A stretch of DNA of 64,000 nt, from contig JAGBHC010000024.1 of the NCBI GenBank assembly GCA_017935625.1, positions 1 through 64,000 on the forward strand, given 5' to 3'. The DNA is from Rikenellaceae bacterium (lineage in GTDB: Bacteria > Bacteroidota > Bacteroidia > Bacteroidales > Rikenellaceae). Every line of letters starts with the position of its first letter. Positions within the stretch are counted from its first letter, which is position 1. The translations under genes and the position numbers were made by a program. The notes under the pieces are model-generated. The model was not told the origin of the DNA and made no database searches. It saw only the letters and a program-made list of their open reading frames with translations. Positions 1 to 8,880 of this stretch are shown here, piece by piece.

Positions 1-1
1 C

Positions 2-484
2 ATGAAAAAAATATTATTCCTTTCTGTAATCATTCTGAATTCCATCTTTTCCCATGGTCAGACTTCGGAACCCGTATACATCATCTTCACCTCGCACGAA
101 AATCCAACCACCGGAATAAAAAAGAGCGACAAAATCTATGACAGCATATATAAATCGTCCCTGTTTTTCTACATAAAAAAGGACGATGCGAGAATGACCA
201 TCCTTCCCATACAACACTTTCATTTCGATATCGAGAAATTAAAGAAAATAAGAGCGATACAACCATCAGACACCATGGAAATACGCATGGAATCCATCCG
301 TTTCCTTCAAACAATCCAACCCGTGGACCTCGATGTGATGCTGCCTGAAATGACCGCCGGGCAAATCGAAGCGTGGCTGAAGAGCCTGCACGACAAAAAA
401 CTTTACATGATAGACCGGAACGACATCGTCGCGGACTCCCTGAAAATCATTCAGGCCCGATATAAAATTCCCATATCCTATTGA
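2..484 (+). CDS. Hypothetical secreted protein, 160 aa
   Basis: The reading frame opens two bases into the window and appears complete. An N-terminal signal peptide is visible (MKKILFLSVIILNSIFSHGQ), with a likely signal peptidase I site after SHGQ. The mature part is about 140 residues, hydrophilic, with no motif I recognise. It contains the stretch QPVDLDVMLPEMTAGQIEAW and two short amphipathic helices. The gene is noticeably AT-richer than its neighbours and uses many aaa and ata codons, which suggests a different compositional history, possibly transfer. The next gene converges on it 61 nt away with no clear terminator hairpin between. Function unknown; probably periplasmic or surface. 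Confidence 0.6.
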   Translation: MKKILFLSVIILNSIFSHGQTSEPVYIIFTSHENPTTGIKKSDKIYDSIYKSSLFFYIKKDDARMTILPIQHFHFDIEKLKKIRAIQPSDTMEIRMESIRFLQTIQPVDLDVMLPEMTAGQIEAWLKSLHDKKLYMIDRNDIVADSLKIIQARYKIPISY

Positions 485-545
485 TGCGGAACGCATACGC
501 CAGACCGACCGCGGCGCCATCCCTCCGAGATAAAAAGCCTGCCGG

Positions 546-1502
546 TCACCCTCTGTAGAGCTCTCCCTGCCAGAAGTCGTGACGGGCGAGATACTCCTCC
601 AGCAGCGTCCACAGCCGTTCGTTGCGAATCAGTCCCCAGCCCGGATTGAGATGGTAGCGCGGCGGCGCCTCGCCGGCGAAACGCTCGAGCACGAATTTCG
701 GACTGAGCCGGCGCAGCAGCTGGCTGAAAAAGGCGATGTAATCGGGCAACTCCCAGAAAGAGAAGGCTTCCGGATGCTCCTCGTAGAGGCGGGCCATGGC
801 CGTTCCCCGGAACACCTGCAGCTGATGGAACTTCACCGTATTGAGCGGCAGGGAGTTTATGGTCTCCGTCTGCCGCAGCAGCTGCTCCTCGCTCTCGCCC
901 GGAAATCCCAGAATGAAGTGCCCGCCCACGTGGATTCCGCGTTCGGCCGTCATCTCCACCGCCCGGCGGGCGCACGCGAAGTCGTGACCGCGGTTCACGG
1001 CCCGCAGCGTCTCGTCCGAGCACGATTCGATACCGTACTCGAGCGCTACGAATTTCCGGCGCGAAAGGCGCTCGAAATAGTCGAGTTTGCGCTCGTCCAC
1101 GCAGTCGGGACGGGTTCCCACCACGATGCCCGTGACCCGGGGGTGGGAGAGCGCCCGGTCGTAGAGCTCGCTCAACTGCTCCAACGGCGCATAGGTGTTG
1201 GAATAGGACTGGAAATAGGCCAGAAAACGGTCGGCGCTGCGGTAGCGGTTGCGATGGAATTCGATACCCTCCTCTATCTGCCGCTCCACGCTCTTCGACG
1301 GGGAACAATATCCGGGCGTGAAGGCTTCGTTGTTGCAGAAGGTACATCCGCCGCGGCCGAGCGTTCCGTCGCGATTGGGGCAGGTGAAACCGGCATGTAC
1401 GGTCACCTTCTGCATGCGGCCGCCGAAAAGCCGGCGGAAATAGCCGGAATAGCTGTTGTAGCGCCTTGCGTCGCCCCATTCGTATACGACCTGCTCCGAC
1501 AC
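546..1502 (-). CDS. Radical SAM protein, TIGR01212/YhcC family
   Basis: The 318-residue protein matches the YhcC/TIGR01212 branch of radical SAM proteins. Near residues 38-57 lies the cluster-binding pattern of this family: FTCPNRDGTLGRGG followed by CTFC, giving cysteines spaced C-x(n)-C-x2-C for a [4Fe-4S] cluster that would reduce S-adenosylmethionine. Downstream segments GIVVGTRPDC, LEYGIESCSDETL and HVGGHFILGFPGE are typical of the family's SAM-binding barrel. The substrate of YhcC proteins is not established. The start codon is GTG, 16 nt after the stop of the upstream helical-repeat gene, so the two are probably co-transcribed. Length is normal for the family. Confidence 0.85.
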   Translation of the reverse strand: MSEQVVYEWGDARRYNSYSGYFRRLFGGRMQKVTVHAGFTCPNRDGTLGRGGCTFCNNEAFTPGYCSPSKSVERQIEEGIEFHRNRYRSADRFLAYFQSYSNTYAPLEQLSELYDRALSHPRVTGIVVGTRPDCVDERKLDYFERLSRRKFVALEYGIESCSDETLRAVNRGHDFACARRAVEMTAERGIHVGGHFILGFPGESEEQLLRQTETINSLPLNTVKFHQLQVFRGTAMARLYEEHPEAFSFWELPDYIAFFSQLLRRLSPKFVLERFAGEAPPRYHLNPGWGLIRNERLWTLLEEYLARHDFWQGELYRG

Positions 1503-1518
1503 GACTCTCCCCCTTTTT

Positions 1519-2235
1519 TTATCGGTTTCCGACGCTTTTCAGCCCCTCGATGAAGTCGGGAAAGAGTCTCCACAGATGCTCGGTCTGCAACCACAGTTCG
1601 CGGGCCAGCGATTCGCGCGAGGGGTGTCCGCTGCGTATGTCGGCCACATATCCGTCCGTCACGGGGTGCTCGTCCGCCACGAACTCGTCGTAGTAGGGAC
1701 CGAAGCGCCTCTTGAAGCGGAGCAAATCGCCGTCCGACATGCGCCCCGTACGCCGCTGTTCGCTCCACAAGGCCAGTATCACCTTGTCCACATGCTTGTC
1801 GCTCACGTCGTTAATCACCTCGTCGAACGACTCGTAATCGCCGGCCGCCAGATAGGCGTAAGCCAGTCGGGCGGAGGCTTCGAGATGGTCTTCGGGGTCG
1901 AGCTCCAGCAGCAGTTCCCACATGCCGGCGCACATCTCCCAGTCGCCTATCAGAAAGTGGTCGATGGCCGAACAGTCGAGCAGCATGAGCGCCGCCTGCG
2001 AATTGTCGTCCTCCCACGACAACTCAATCTCCTCGTCGTCGGGAATCAGGGCGTAGAGGTCCTGAAAAGCGGCGTAGCGCGTATTGCAGGCCGCCTCCGC
2101 GTCTCCCTGCTCCTCCTGACGGTAAGAGAGGTCGAGAATGCGTCTGAAATCGTAGCGCGACGCGGGATTGCGCCGGTCGAAAAGGATTTCGTAAGTCTGG
2201 TCGGCCGTGGGGCTAAGCCGCGCTTCTTTTGTCAT
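1519..2235 (-). CDS. Helical-repeat (TPR-like) hypothetical protein
   Basis: A 238-residue acidic protein with no signal peptide or membrane segment. Residues about 75-150 (DHFLIGDWEMCAGMWELLLE and ASARLAYAYLAAGDYESFDE) have the paired-helix spacing of TPR-type repeats, suggesting a cytoplasmic protein-binding scaffold. I do not recognise a named family. Its ATG lies inside the end of cstA, overlapping it by 23 nt, so translation is probably coupled to cstA; the radical SAM gene follows after 16 nt. The three genes look like one leftward operon. Any role in carbon starvation would be guilt by association only. Confidence 0.65.
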   Translation of the reverse strand: MTKEARLSPTADQTYEILFDRRNPASRYDFRRILDLSYRQEEQGDAEAACNTRYAAFQDLYALIPDDEEIELSWEDDNSQAALMLLDCSAIDHFLIGDWEMCAGMWELLLELDPEDHLEASARLAYAYLAAGDYESFDEVINDVSDKHVDKVILALWSEQRRTGRMSDGDLLRFKRRFGPYYDEFVADEHPVTDGYVADIRSGHPSRESLARELWLQTEHLWRLFPDFIEGLKSVGNR

Positions 2236-3640
2236 TTCTTCTCAGTTTCAGCATGAATAAAATCGCCACGGCCAGGGTAATCGCACCGCCGGCCGCATAT
2301 CCCGTCAGCCGGTCGGTGTGCAGCATCTCGCGGCCGATGAACAGATAACTCGAACAGATGAAGGTCATGAACAGGGCCGGAACCCACGAAATGACCGCCG
2401 GCTTGCCCTTGTCGTGCAGATAGACCGTCACGGCCCACAGGGTGATGGCTGCCAGCGTCTGGTTCACCCAGGCGAAATAGCGCCACACCACCTCGAAATT
2501 GACCAGCGTGATGCCGAATCCTATCACGAACAGAGGCAAGCAGATGGCAAGCCTTTTCCACAGGCTCCGCTGCTCCACCTTCAGAAAATCGGCCACGATG
2601 AGCCGTGCGCTGCGGAACGCCGTGTCGCCGCTGGTGATGGGGGCCGCCACCACGCCGACCAGGGCCAGAATGCCGCCGAAAGTGCCTAAGGTAACGGTCG
2701 CTATCTCCTTCACGGCCCAGGATGCGTCGTTGTCGTGGGCGATGAGCTGGCTGTTGAGCGCCTCCACGCCGCCGAAAAAGGCCATCGCGATGGCGGCCCA
2801 TATCAGGGCGATGATGCTCTCGCTTATCATCGCACCGAAAAACACGCTGCGGCAGTCGCGTTCGTTACGTATGCACCGGGCCATCATCGGCGACTGGGTG
2901 GCGTGGAATCCGGAGATGGCTCCGCACGCGATGGTCACGAACAGGGTGGGGACGATGGGAAAATCGGCGGCATCGGCCCTGAAATTGTGCAGCGAGGTGA
3001 GCTCCGGAACCGTGTATCCGCCCGTGAGCAGCACCGCGAACAGTCCCAATGCCATGAAGATGAGCGCGGCCCCGAACAGGGGATAGATGCGCCCGATGAT
3101 TTTATCCACCGGAAGCAGGGTGGCCAGCACGTAATAGACCAGAATTATCCACACCCAGGCATTTTTCGATATGCCGGGCGTCATGCCGTCGAGAATTCCG
3201 GCGGGACCCAGCAGAAACACCGCCCCCACCAGCACCATCAACAGGCAGGTGAATCCGCGCATAACCTGTTTCACGCTAACTCCCAGATATTTGCCAATAA
3301 TCTCCGGCAAACTCAACCCCTTGTTCTCCACCGAAATCATGCCGGCCACGAAGTCGTGCATGGCCCCCATGAAAATACCGCCCAGGGTTATCCACAAAAA
3401 GGCGACGGGGCCGTACATCGCACCCAGCACGGCACCGAAAATGGGTCCCAGCCCGGCGATGTTGAGCAGCTGGATGAGAAAGGTTTTCCAACGGGGCAGG
3501 GGAATGTAGTCCACTCCGTCGAATTCGGTGTCCGACGGCACCCGCCGGGCGGGATTCACGCCGCAAACCCGCTCCAGATACTTCCCATAGGTGAAGTAAG
3601 CCGTCACGAGCAACACGAAACATATCGAAAACGTAATCAT
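2213..3640 (-). CDS. cstA: Carbon starvation protein CstA (peptide/pyruvate transporter family)
   Basis: A 475-residue polytopic membrane protein of the CstA family. Diagnostic segments include VDYIPLPRWKTFLIQLLNIA, GPIFGAVLGAMYGP, GAMHDFVAGMISVENKG and GFHATQSPMMARCI. It is of the short class, lacking the long C-terminal extension of the roughly 700-residue E. coli protein. CstA proteins take up peptides or pyruvate when preferred carbon is scarce; the substrate here is not evident. Twelve or more hydrophobic helices span the length. A -7-like element TATCTTCG sits at 3660-3667 on the minus strand, about 20 nt upstream of the ATG, without a well-placed -33 box. Two further genes follow in the apparent operon. 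Confidence 0.9.
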   Translation of the reverse strand: MITFSICFVLLVTAYFTYGKYLERVCGVNPARRVPSDTEFDGVDYIPLPRWKTFLIQLLNIAGLGPIFGAVLGAMYGPVAFLWITLGGIFMGAMHDFVAGMISVENKGLSLPEIIGKYLGVSVKQVMRGFTCLLMVLVGAVFLLGPAGILDGMTPGISKNAWVWIILVYYVLATLLPVDKIIGRIYPLFGAALIFMALGLFAVLLTGGYTVPELTSLHNFRADAADFPIVPTLFVTIACGAISGFHATQSPMMARCIRNERDCRSVFFGAMISESIIALIWAAIAMAFFGGVEALNSQLIAHDNDASWAVKEIATVTLGTFGGILALVGVVAAPITSGDTAFRSARLIVADFLKVEQRSLWKRLAICLPLFVIGFGITLVNFEVVWRYFAWVNQTLAAITLWAVTVYLHDKGKPAVISWVPALFMTFICSSYLFIGREMLHTDRLTGYAAGGAITLAVAILFMLKLRRNDKRSAA

Positions 3641-3722
3641 CGGTTCATTTAATTTGGTGCGAAGATAACAAAAAACGGATAAATAACATATCCGCCGGCA
3701 AAACCGCCACGCCCCGTCCGGA

Positions 3723-3760
3723 TACGCCGACCCCCTACGGGTACGCCGACCCCCTACGGG
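3723..3760. repeat. Two exact 19-bp tandem copies
   Basis: The unit tacgccgaccccctacggg occurs twice in direct succession (3723-3741 and 3742-3760) in the gap between cstA and the S46 peptidase gene. The start of a third degenerate copy follows (tacgcgaacggg). It abuts the inverted repeat described next. No coding potential is seen. Confidence 0.8.
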
Positions 3761-3765
3761 TACGC

Positions 3766-3806
3766 GAACGGGCGGGTACGCTCCTTTCCGCGTCGCCCGC
3801 CCGTTC
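3766..3806 (-). terminator. Hairpin after the S46 peptidase gene
   Basis: Arms gaacgggcggg (3766-3776) and cccgcccgttc (3796-3806) are perfectly complementary over 11 bp with a 19-nt loop. The hairpin lies 20 nt downstream of the peptidase stop codon. There is no T tract on the minus strand, so it may be a weak terminator or a transcript-end stabiliser. Confidence 0.45.
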
Positions 3807-3826
3807 CGTTCTTCGGCTCCGAAGCG

Positions 3827-5944
3827 CTATTTCACCAGCGTCATCTCCTCCAGCAGATGACCGGCCCCGGCGAACTTGTCAATCACGAAGAGCACGTATC
3901 TCACATCGACATTGATGCAGCGCTGCAAATCGGGTTCGAAAGCGATATCGCCGCTCATGGCCTCCCAGTTGCCGTCGAAAGCCAGACCGATGAGTTCGCC
4001 CTTGTCGTTGAGCACCGGACTGCCCGAATTGCCGCCCGTGATATCGTTGTTCGAAATGAAGCAGGTGTGCATTTCGCCCTGCTCGCCGTAATCGCCGTAG
4101 TCACCGGCCGCATAGAGGGCCTTGAGTTTGTCTGACACGGTGAATTCCAGGGGATTCGACGGGTCTTCCTTCTCCATCACGCCCTTCAGGGTGGTGTAGT
4201 AGTCGTAGGTCACGCCGTCGGCCGGATTGTAGGGGAAGACATTGCCGTAGGTGAGCCGCAGGGTGAAGTTGGCATCGGGATACCACATCTTATCGGGCTG
4301 CATCGCCATCAGACCCTTGATATACTTGCGCTGTCCCTCGGCGAGTTTCGACGACCACTCCACGGCGGCCTTCGAACATTCGAGCATCTTCTCCCGGATG
4401 CTGGTCGCAAGCACCGTCGCCGGGTCGGCATCGAAGAGCTCCTGCGAGAAGTTGTCGGCGAAAGCGGCCGCCTTCTCCTCGGTCGCGAAGAGCGAATTGT
4501 CGTAGAGATAATCGACATAGGCATCGATATCGCCGCCGAAATCCTTGTCTATGACCTCCGCATAGAAACCGGGCAGGTCCACGGCCGGCAGGTTCTCCTT
4601 CACCAGCGCGAGCATCCGCTTGGCCACCTTGCGTTCGGTGGGTTCGTTGTAGTTCTTATAGAAGGCCTCCACGGCGCTCTTCGCGCTCTCGGCACCCTGC
4701 TCCATACTCGTCTTGAAACGGCTCGAGAAAGCGACCATTTCGAGCGGCGTGCGCAGCGCCTCGGCGATATACTGATTGACGTGGCTGACGGGGGTCAGCT
4801 TGCCGACCGCCTCGCGGATGGCGGGCAGCGCATCGGCATACTCCTCGTAACCGCCCTGCTCGACCCAGCGGGTGAAAGCGGCCTCCTGGGCCTCTTTCTT
4901 CGCCTTGACATCGAGCTTCTTCAGACCGCGGCTCATGCCTATCGCGTTCTTCCAGTAGTTGGACGAGCTGGCGTATTTCGACGCATACTGAATCCGTACC
5001 TTGTCACTGGAGAGCATGTCGTTCATCAGAATCTCCTGCCGCTGGCCGCGGATGAAGATGCGGTTGGGGTTGGTGTGCTCCAGCACCTGGTCGATTTCCC
5101 ACGAGGTCATGAACCGGTCGGTCGAACCGGGGAAACCCATAATCATGGTGAAATCACCGGGTTTCACCCCTTTGAGCGACACCTTGAGATGGGCCGGCGA
5201 ACGGTAGGGGACATTGTCCTTGGAGTATTCGGCCGGTTTGCCGTCCTTGTCGGCGTAGATGCGGAAGACGGAAAAGTCGCCGGTGTGGCGCGGCCACATC
5301 CAGTTGTCGGTGTCGCCGCCGAACTTGCCTATCGAAGTGGGAGGAGTGCCCACCAGACGGATATCGCGGTAGACTTCGGTGGCGAAAGCGAAATACTGGT
5401 TTCCGCCGAAAAACTCGTTCAACACGATGCGCATGCCGCCGGTCTCCTCTTTCAACCGTGCGGCCACAGCCTTCGCATTCTCCCTTATGATGCGGGTGCG
5501 CTCCTCCTCGCCCGCAGTGTCGGGCACATTGCCGAGCAGCTCCTCGGTCACGTCGTAAATCTTGCGGATAAAGGTAACCGACAGTCCCTCGGCGGGAAGC
5601 TCCTGTTCGCGGGTCATGGCCCAGAAACCGTTTTTCAGGTAGTCGTGCTCCACGCTGCTGAGCGCCTGGATGGAGCCGTAACCGCAGTGATGGTTGGTGA
5701 AGACCAATCCCTCGGGCGAAACCACCTCGCCGGTGCATCCGCCGCCGAAAATCACGACGGCATCCTTGAGCGAATGATTGTTCACGCTGTAAATATCTTC
5801 CGCCGAAAGTTTGAAACCTTTGGCCTTCATATCTCCTATGTTCATCTTCTGAAGATAGGGCAGCAACCACATACCTTCATCGGCAACCGCACCCATAGCG
5901 CAGAGAGCCAAGAGGATGGATACAAATAATTTTTTCATTTCCAT
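3827..5944 (-). CDS. S46 family dipeptidyl-peptidase, DPP7-type
   Basis: A 705-residue secreted serine peptidase of family S46, with signal peptide (KKLFVSILLALCAMGAVADE). The chymotrypsin-fold triad is visible: His in FTNHHCGYG (about H86), Asp in PRHTGDFS (about D223) and Ser in GGNSGSPV (about S640). In S46 enzymes the residue in FD(G/R)xWE sets P1 preference: Gly in DPP7 (hydrophobic P1), Arg in DPP11 (Asp/Glu). Here it is FDGNWEA, Gly658, so DPP7-like specificity is inferred. These enzymes release dipeptides in the periplasm for uptake. ATG codons at 5944 and 5938 are both possible starts. A good promoter lies at 5974-6005. The gene appears monocistronic. Confidence 0.92.
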   Translation of the reverse strand: MEMKKLFVSILLALCAMGAVADEGMWLLPYLQKMNIGDMKAKGFKLSAEDIYSVNNHSLKDAVVIFGGGCTGEVVSPEGLVFTNHHCGYGSIQALSSVEHDYLKNGFWAMTREQELPAEGLSVTFIRKIYDVTEELLGNVPDTAGEEERTRIIRENAKAVAARLKEETGGMRIVLNEFFGGNQYFAFATEVYRDIRLVGTPPTSIGKFGGDTDNWMWPRHTGDFSVFRIYADKDGKPAEYSKDNVPYRSPAHLKVSLKGVKPGDFTMIMGFPGSTDRFMTSWEIDQVLEHTNPNRIFIRGQRQEILMNDMLSSDKVRIQYASKYASSSNYWKNAIGMSRGLKKLDVKAKKEAQEAAFTRWVEQGGYEEYADALPAIREAVGKLTPVSHVNQYIAEALRTPLEMVAFSSRFKTSMEQGAESAKSAVEAFYKNYNEPTERKVAKRMLALVKENLPAVDLPGFYAEVIDKDFGGDIDAYVDYLYDNSLFATEEKAAAFADNFSQELFDADPATVLATSIREKMLECSKAAVEWSSKLAEGQRKYIKGLMAMQPDKMWYPDANFTLRLTYGNVFPYNPADGVTYDYYTTLKGVMEKEDPSNPLEFTVSDKLKALYAAGDYGDYGEQGEMHTCFISNNDITGGNSGSPVLNDKGELIGLAFDGNWEAMSGDIAFEPDLQRCINVDVRYVLFVIDKFAGAGHLLEEMTLVK

Positions 5945-5973
5945 TCGATTGAGTTAAACGTCCGTTATCCTCA

Positions 5974-6005
5974 CAAAGATAGTGATAAAAATCCGTTTCA
6001 TCAAA
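5974..6005 (-). promoter_or_regulatory. Bacteroidetes-type promoter for the S46 peptidase
   Basis: On the minus strand a -33 TTTG (complement of 6002-6005) is separated by 20 nt from a perfect -7 TATCTTTG (complement of 5974-5981). This matches the TTTG-N19-21-TAnnTTTG consensus. The transcript would start near 5967, leaving a leader of about 23-29 nt. Confidence 0.7.
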
Positions 6006-6080
6006 TCTCCGGCCCCCTTTCCGCCGGCCGTCTCCACCCTTTTTGCACAGGCGCCGCGCCTTTCCGGCCCCGGCGGAACG

Positions 6081-6641
6081 TCACCTCAGGTCGGCAATCG
6101 CCCGCCTCAGTTCGCCGATGGAGCGCCAGGCCTTCAAAAACACCCGCAGCCCGACGATAACCCCCACTCCGAGGCCCCACCAGGCTCCCGCCACCAACAT
6201 GCGGTCTCCCATGCCGTAGAAATCGTGAATCATGCCCGCCAGCATTCCGGCCGCCAGCCCCAGACCGACCATGACCCCGAGCTTGAAGCTCATCCGGAAA
6301 CGGTTTTCGGCCAGCACGACCTCGCGCACGGTCATCGTCACCGGGTCGATTCGCTCCAGCAGGGTCATGAACACCAGCTGCCGCACCGCCACGAACACAA
6401 CGAACACCGTCATCGCCCACCGGGTGAAAGGACTGAAATCCAACCCCAAATTCCGGTTCATCCCATACAGCACCATCGGCAGCAGCAGCACCACGAACCA
6501 CAGCCGCAGCAGCAACCGTCTGCGCAGCTGCTCCACCTTGCTCCTTACGTTCTCGTGCACCAGCCGCAGATTGTCCATCTCCAGCTGCTCCAATCTCTTT
6601 TCCATGAAACGCCAATTCTCTTTCATCTCTTCCAGTTCCAT
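6081..6641 (-). CDS. Membrane protein downstream of an ECF sigma factor
   Basis: A 186-residue protein with a charged, coiled-coil-like N-terminus (residues 1-42, rich in E, R and L) followed by four hydrophobic segments: LRLWFVVLLLPMVLYGM, WAMTVFVVFVAVRQLVFM, LGVMVGLGLAAGMLAGMI and WWGLGVGVIVGLRVFL. I do not recognise a named family. It follows the ECF sigma gene by 92 nt on the same strand, a position where Bacteroidetes commonly carry a sigma-associated membrane protein. An anti-sigma or signal-transducing role is therefore plausible, but no canonical anti-sigma domain is visible. Confidence 0.6.
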   Translation of the reverse strand: MELEEMKENWRFMEKRLEQLEMDNLRLVHENVRSKVEQLRRRLLLRLWFVVLLLPMVLYGMNRNLGLDFSPFTRWAMTVFVVFVAVRQLVFMTLLERIDPVTMTVREVVLAENRFRMSFKLGVMVGLGLAAGMLAGMIHDFYGMGDRMLVAGAWWGLGVGVIVGLRVFLKAWRSIGELRRAIADLR

Positions 6642-6733
6642 AATACAAACATTTTCTATCGGTTATCGTCTCCGTGAATCATCCCCTGCAAAGGAATGCT
6701 GCCCCTCCGCGCCGCACTTTCCGCCCGGTCTTT

Positions 6734-7222
6734 CTACCGTTCGGCCCGCTCCGAAAGCTTCTCCCGGATGCGCCGCAGGCGTGTGGCCACGGTGTTGCGC
6801 GGCAGACCGGTTATCTCGGCTATCTGCTCGTAGGTGTGTTCGTCCAGCCACAGCAGGATGAGCGCCCGCTCGAAGCCGTCGAGCCGGGAAATCAGCCGGT
6901 ACATCTCCTCCAGCCGGAGCGCCCGTCCGCTCTCCTCCTCGGCCACGCCGCACAACTCCTCCAGGGAGACGTGTCCCGCGTTGCGACCGTAGCGCCTGTA
7001 AAACGAAATGCAGGTGTTAATCCCCACCCGGTATATCCACGACGAGAGTTTCCCCGTCCCGCGGTATCCGTCGAATCCCCGCCACAAATTGAGCACCACC
7101 TCCTGGCAGAGGTCCTTGAAATGGTCGCCGTCCGAAGCGTACATGTAGCAGATTTTGCGTATCATCCCCCCGTACTCGTCGAGCAGGGCCGCGAACCGCT
7201 CCTCCTTCTCTTTGTTTTCCAT
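6734..7222 (-). CDS. ECF-type RNA polymerase sigma factor
   Basis: A 162-residue sigma-70 family protein of ECF size. Region 2 is recognisable (DLCQEVVLNLWRGFDGYRGT, then KLSSWIYRVGINTCISFYRR). Region 4 carries the helix-turn-helix (EHTYEQIAEITGLPRNTVAT then RLRRIREKL). ATG at 7222 is preferred; an in-frame GTG at 7246 would add eight residues. The downstream gene encodes a small membrane protein that could be its regulator. The regulon cannot be read from this window. The gene lies just beyond the nadA terminator, so it must have its own promoter; none of good consensus was seen in the 70-nt gap. Confidence 0.88.
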   Translation of the reverse strand: MENKEKEERFAALLDEYGGMIRKICYMYASDGDHFKDLCQEVVLNLWRGFDGYRGTGKLSSWIYRVGINTCISFYRRYGRNAGHVSLEELCGVAEEESGRALRLEEMYRLISRLDGFERALILLWLDEHTYEQIAEITGLPRNTVATRLRRIREKLSERAER

Positions 7223-7317
7223 CCTTTTTTCAGACTCTTTTACCACATAAGACGCCCTCAGGCCCGATTAGTTTCACCGTCGGGCAAAAATATGCCCCGT
7301 CCGCTGCCCGCGCGACG

Positions 7318-7368
7318 AAAAAAAAAGGACGGTCGCCCGCTCCCAGCCGGGAGTCCGGACACCGTCCT
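7318..7368 (-). terminator. Rho-independent terminator of nadA
   Basis: Arms aggacggt (7326-7333) and accgtcct (7361-7368) pair perfectly. On the minus strand the hairpin is followed directly by nine T residues (the A run at 7318-7326). It lies 22 nt past the nadA stop codon. Confidence 0.85.
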
Positions 7369-7390
7369 CGTTCCGTCGTGCGCCGCCGCA

Positions 7391-8326
<936 letters not shown>

Positions 8327-8454
8327 GGCGTTTTATTTTAAACGGAGGCCCTCGGGGAGCCCCCTCGTGAATGCTTCTCCGCCCGGCGGAAAGTTCCGGC
8401 GGCGGCCCGCCGCAGCGGAACCCCCGACGAAAGCCGAACGGCGGAGCCGGTTTC

Positions 8455-8880
8455 TTCTTTTTTCTTTTTTATAAGTTTTAAATTTAAAAAGGAATAAGAA
8501 AAAGAATGCCTGTTCACAATGTCGATAACTCCTGCTCAAATTTCCGGGCCTCTTTTTGCCAAAAGTTCCCGACATCGAGCGATATTTCGGTCGATTGGCT
8601 TTCGCCCGGCTTTTTCAGCGGGTTGGGCGAAAGTGCGCCGACGGGTTATCGACAATTGTTCATAGGGGTTATCAACAAATGAACAACTCTTTTTTTATCG
8701 ACACTCCTCTCTCTTTTTCCCCTTTTCGGTGTTTCGTATTTTTTGAAATTTTTCTCTTGCTTTTTTACTCCGCTCCGTCGTATATACCGATTCGCCGTTT
8801 TTGCAAATGAAATCCGCGATTATTTACCGACAGGTTCTGTTTCGGTTTTCAACACTCTTTGCGGAGCTTATCCACAATCC
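8455..8880. other. oriC: Candidate chromosomal replication origin (oriC)
   Basis: The 522-nt gap between nadA and mrp holds no convincing gene. It contains AT-rich runs (8455-8512 and 8685-8775) and DnaA-box-like nonamers: ttatcgaca at 8646-8654, 8695-8703 and in reverse at 8520-8528, ttatcaaca at 8669-8677, and a perfect ttatccaca at 8868-8876 in the end of mrp. Hand counts of 60-base lines show C-rich + strand to the left (6361: 12 G/25 C; 7021: 12/26; 7441: 13/25) and mostly G-rich to the right from about 9.6 kb (11641: 24/15; 14161: 26/15; 27241: 27/14). Lines within mrp are mixed. This fits a leading-strand switch, but dnaA is not adjacent. Confidence 0.5.
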
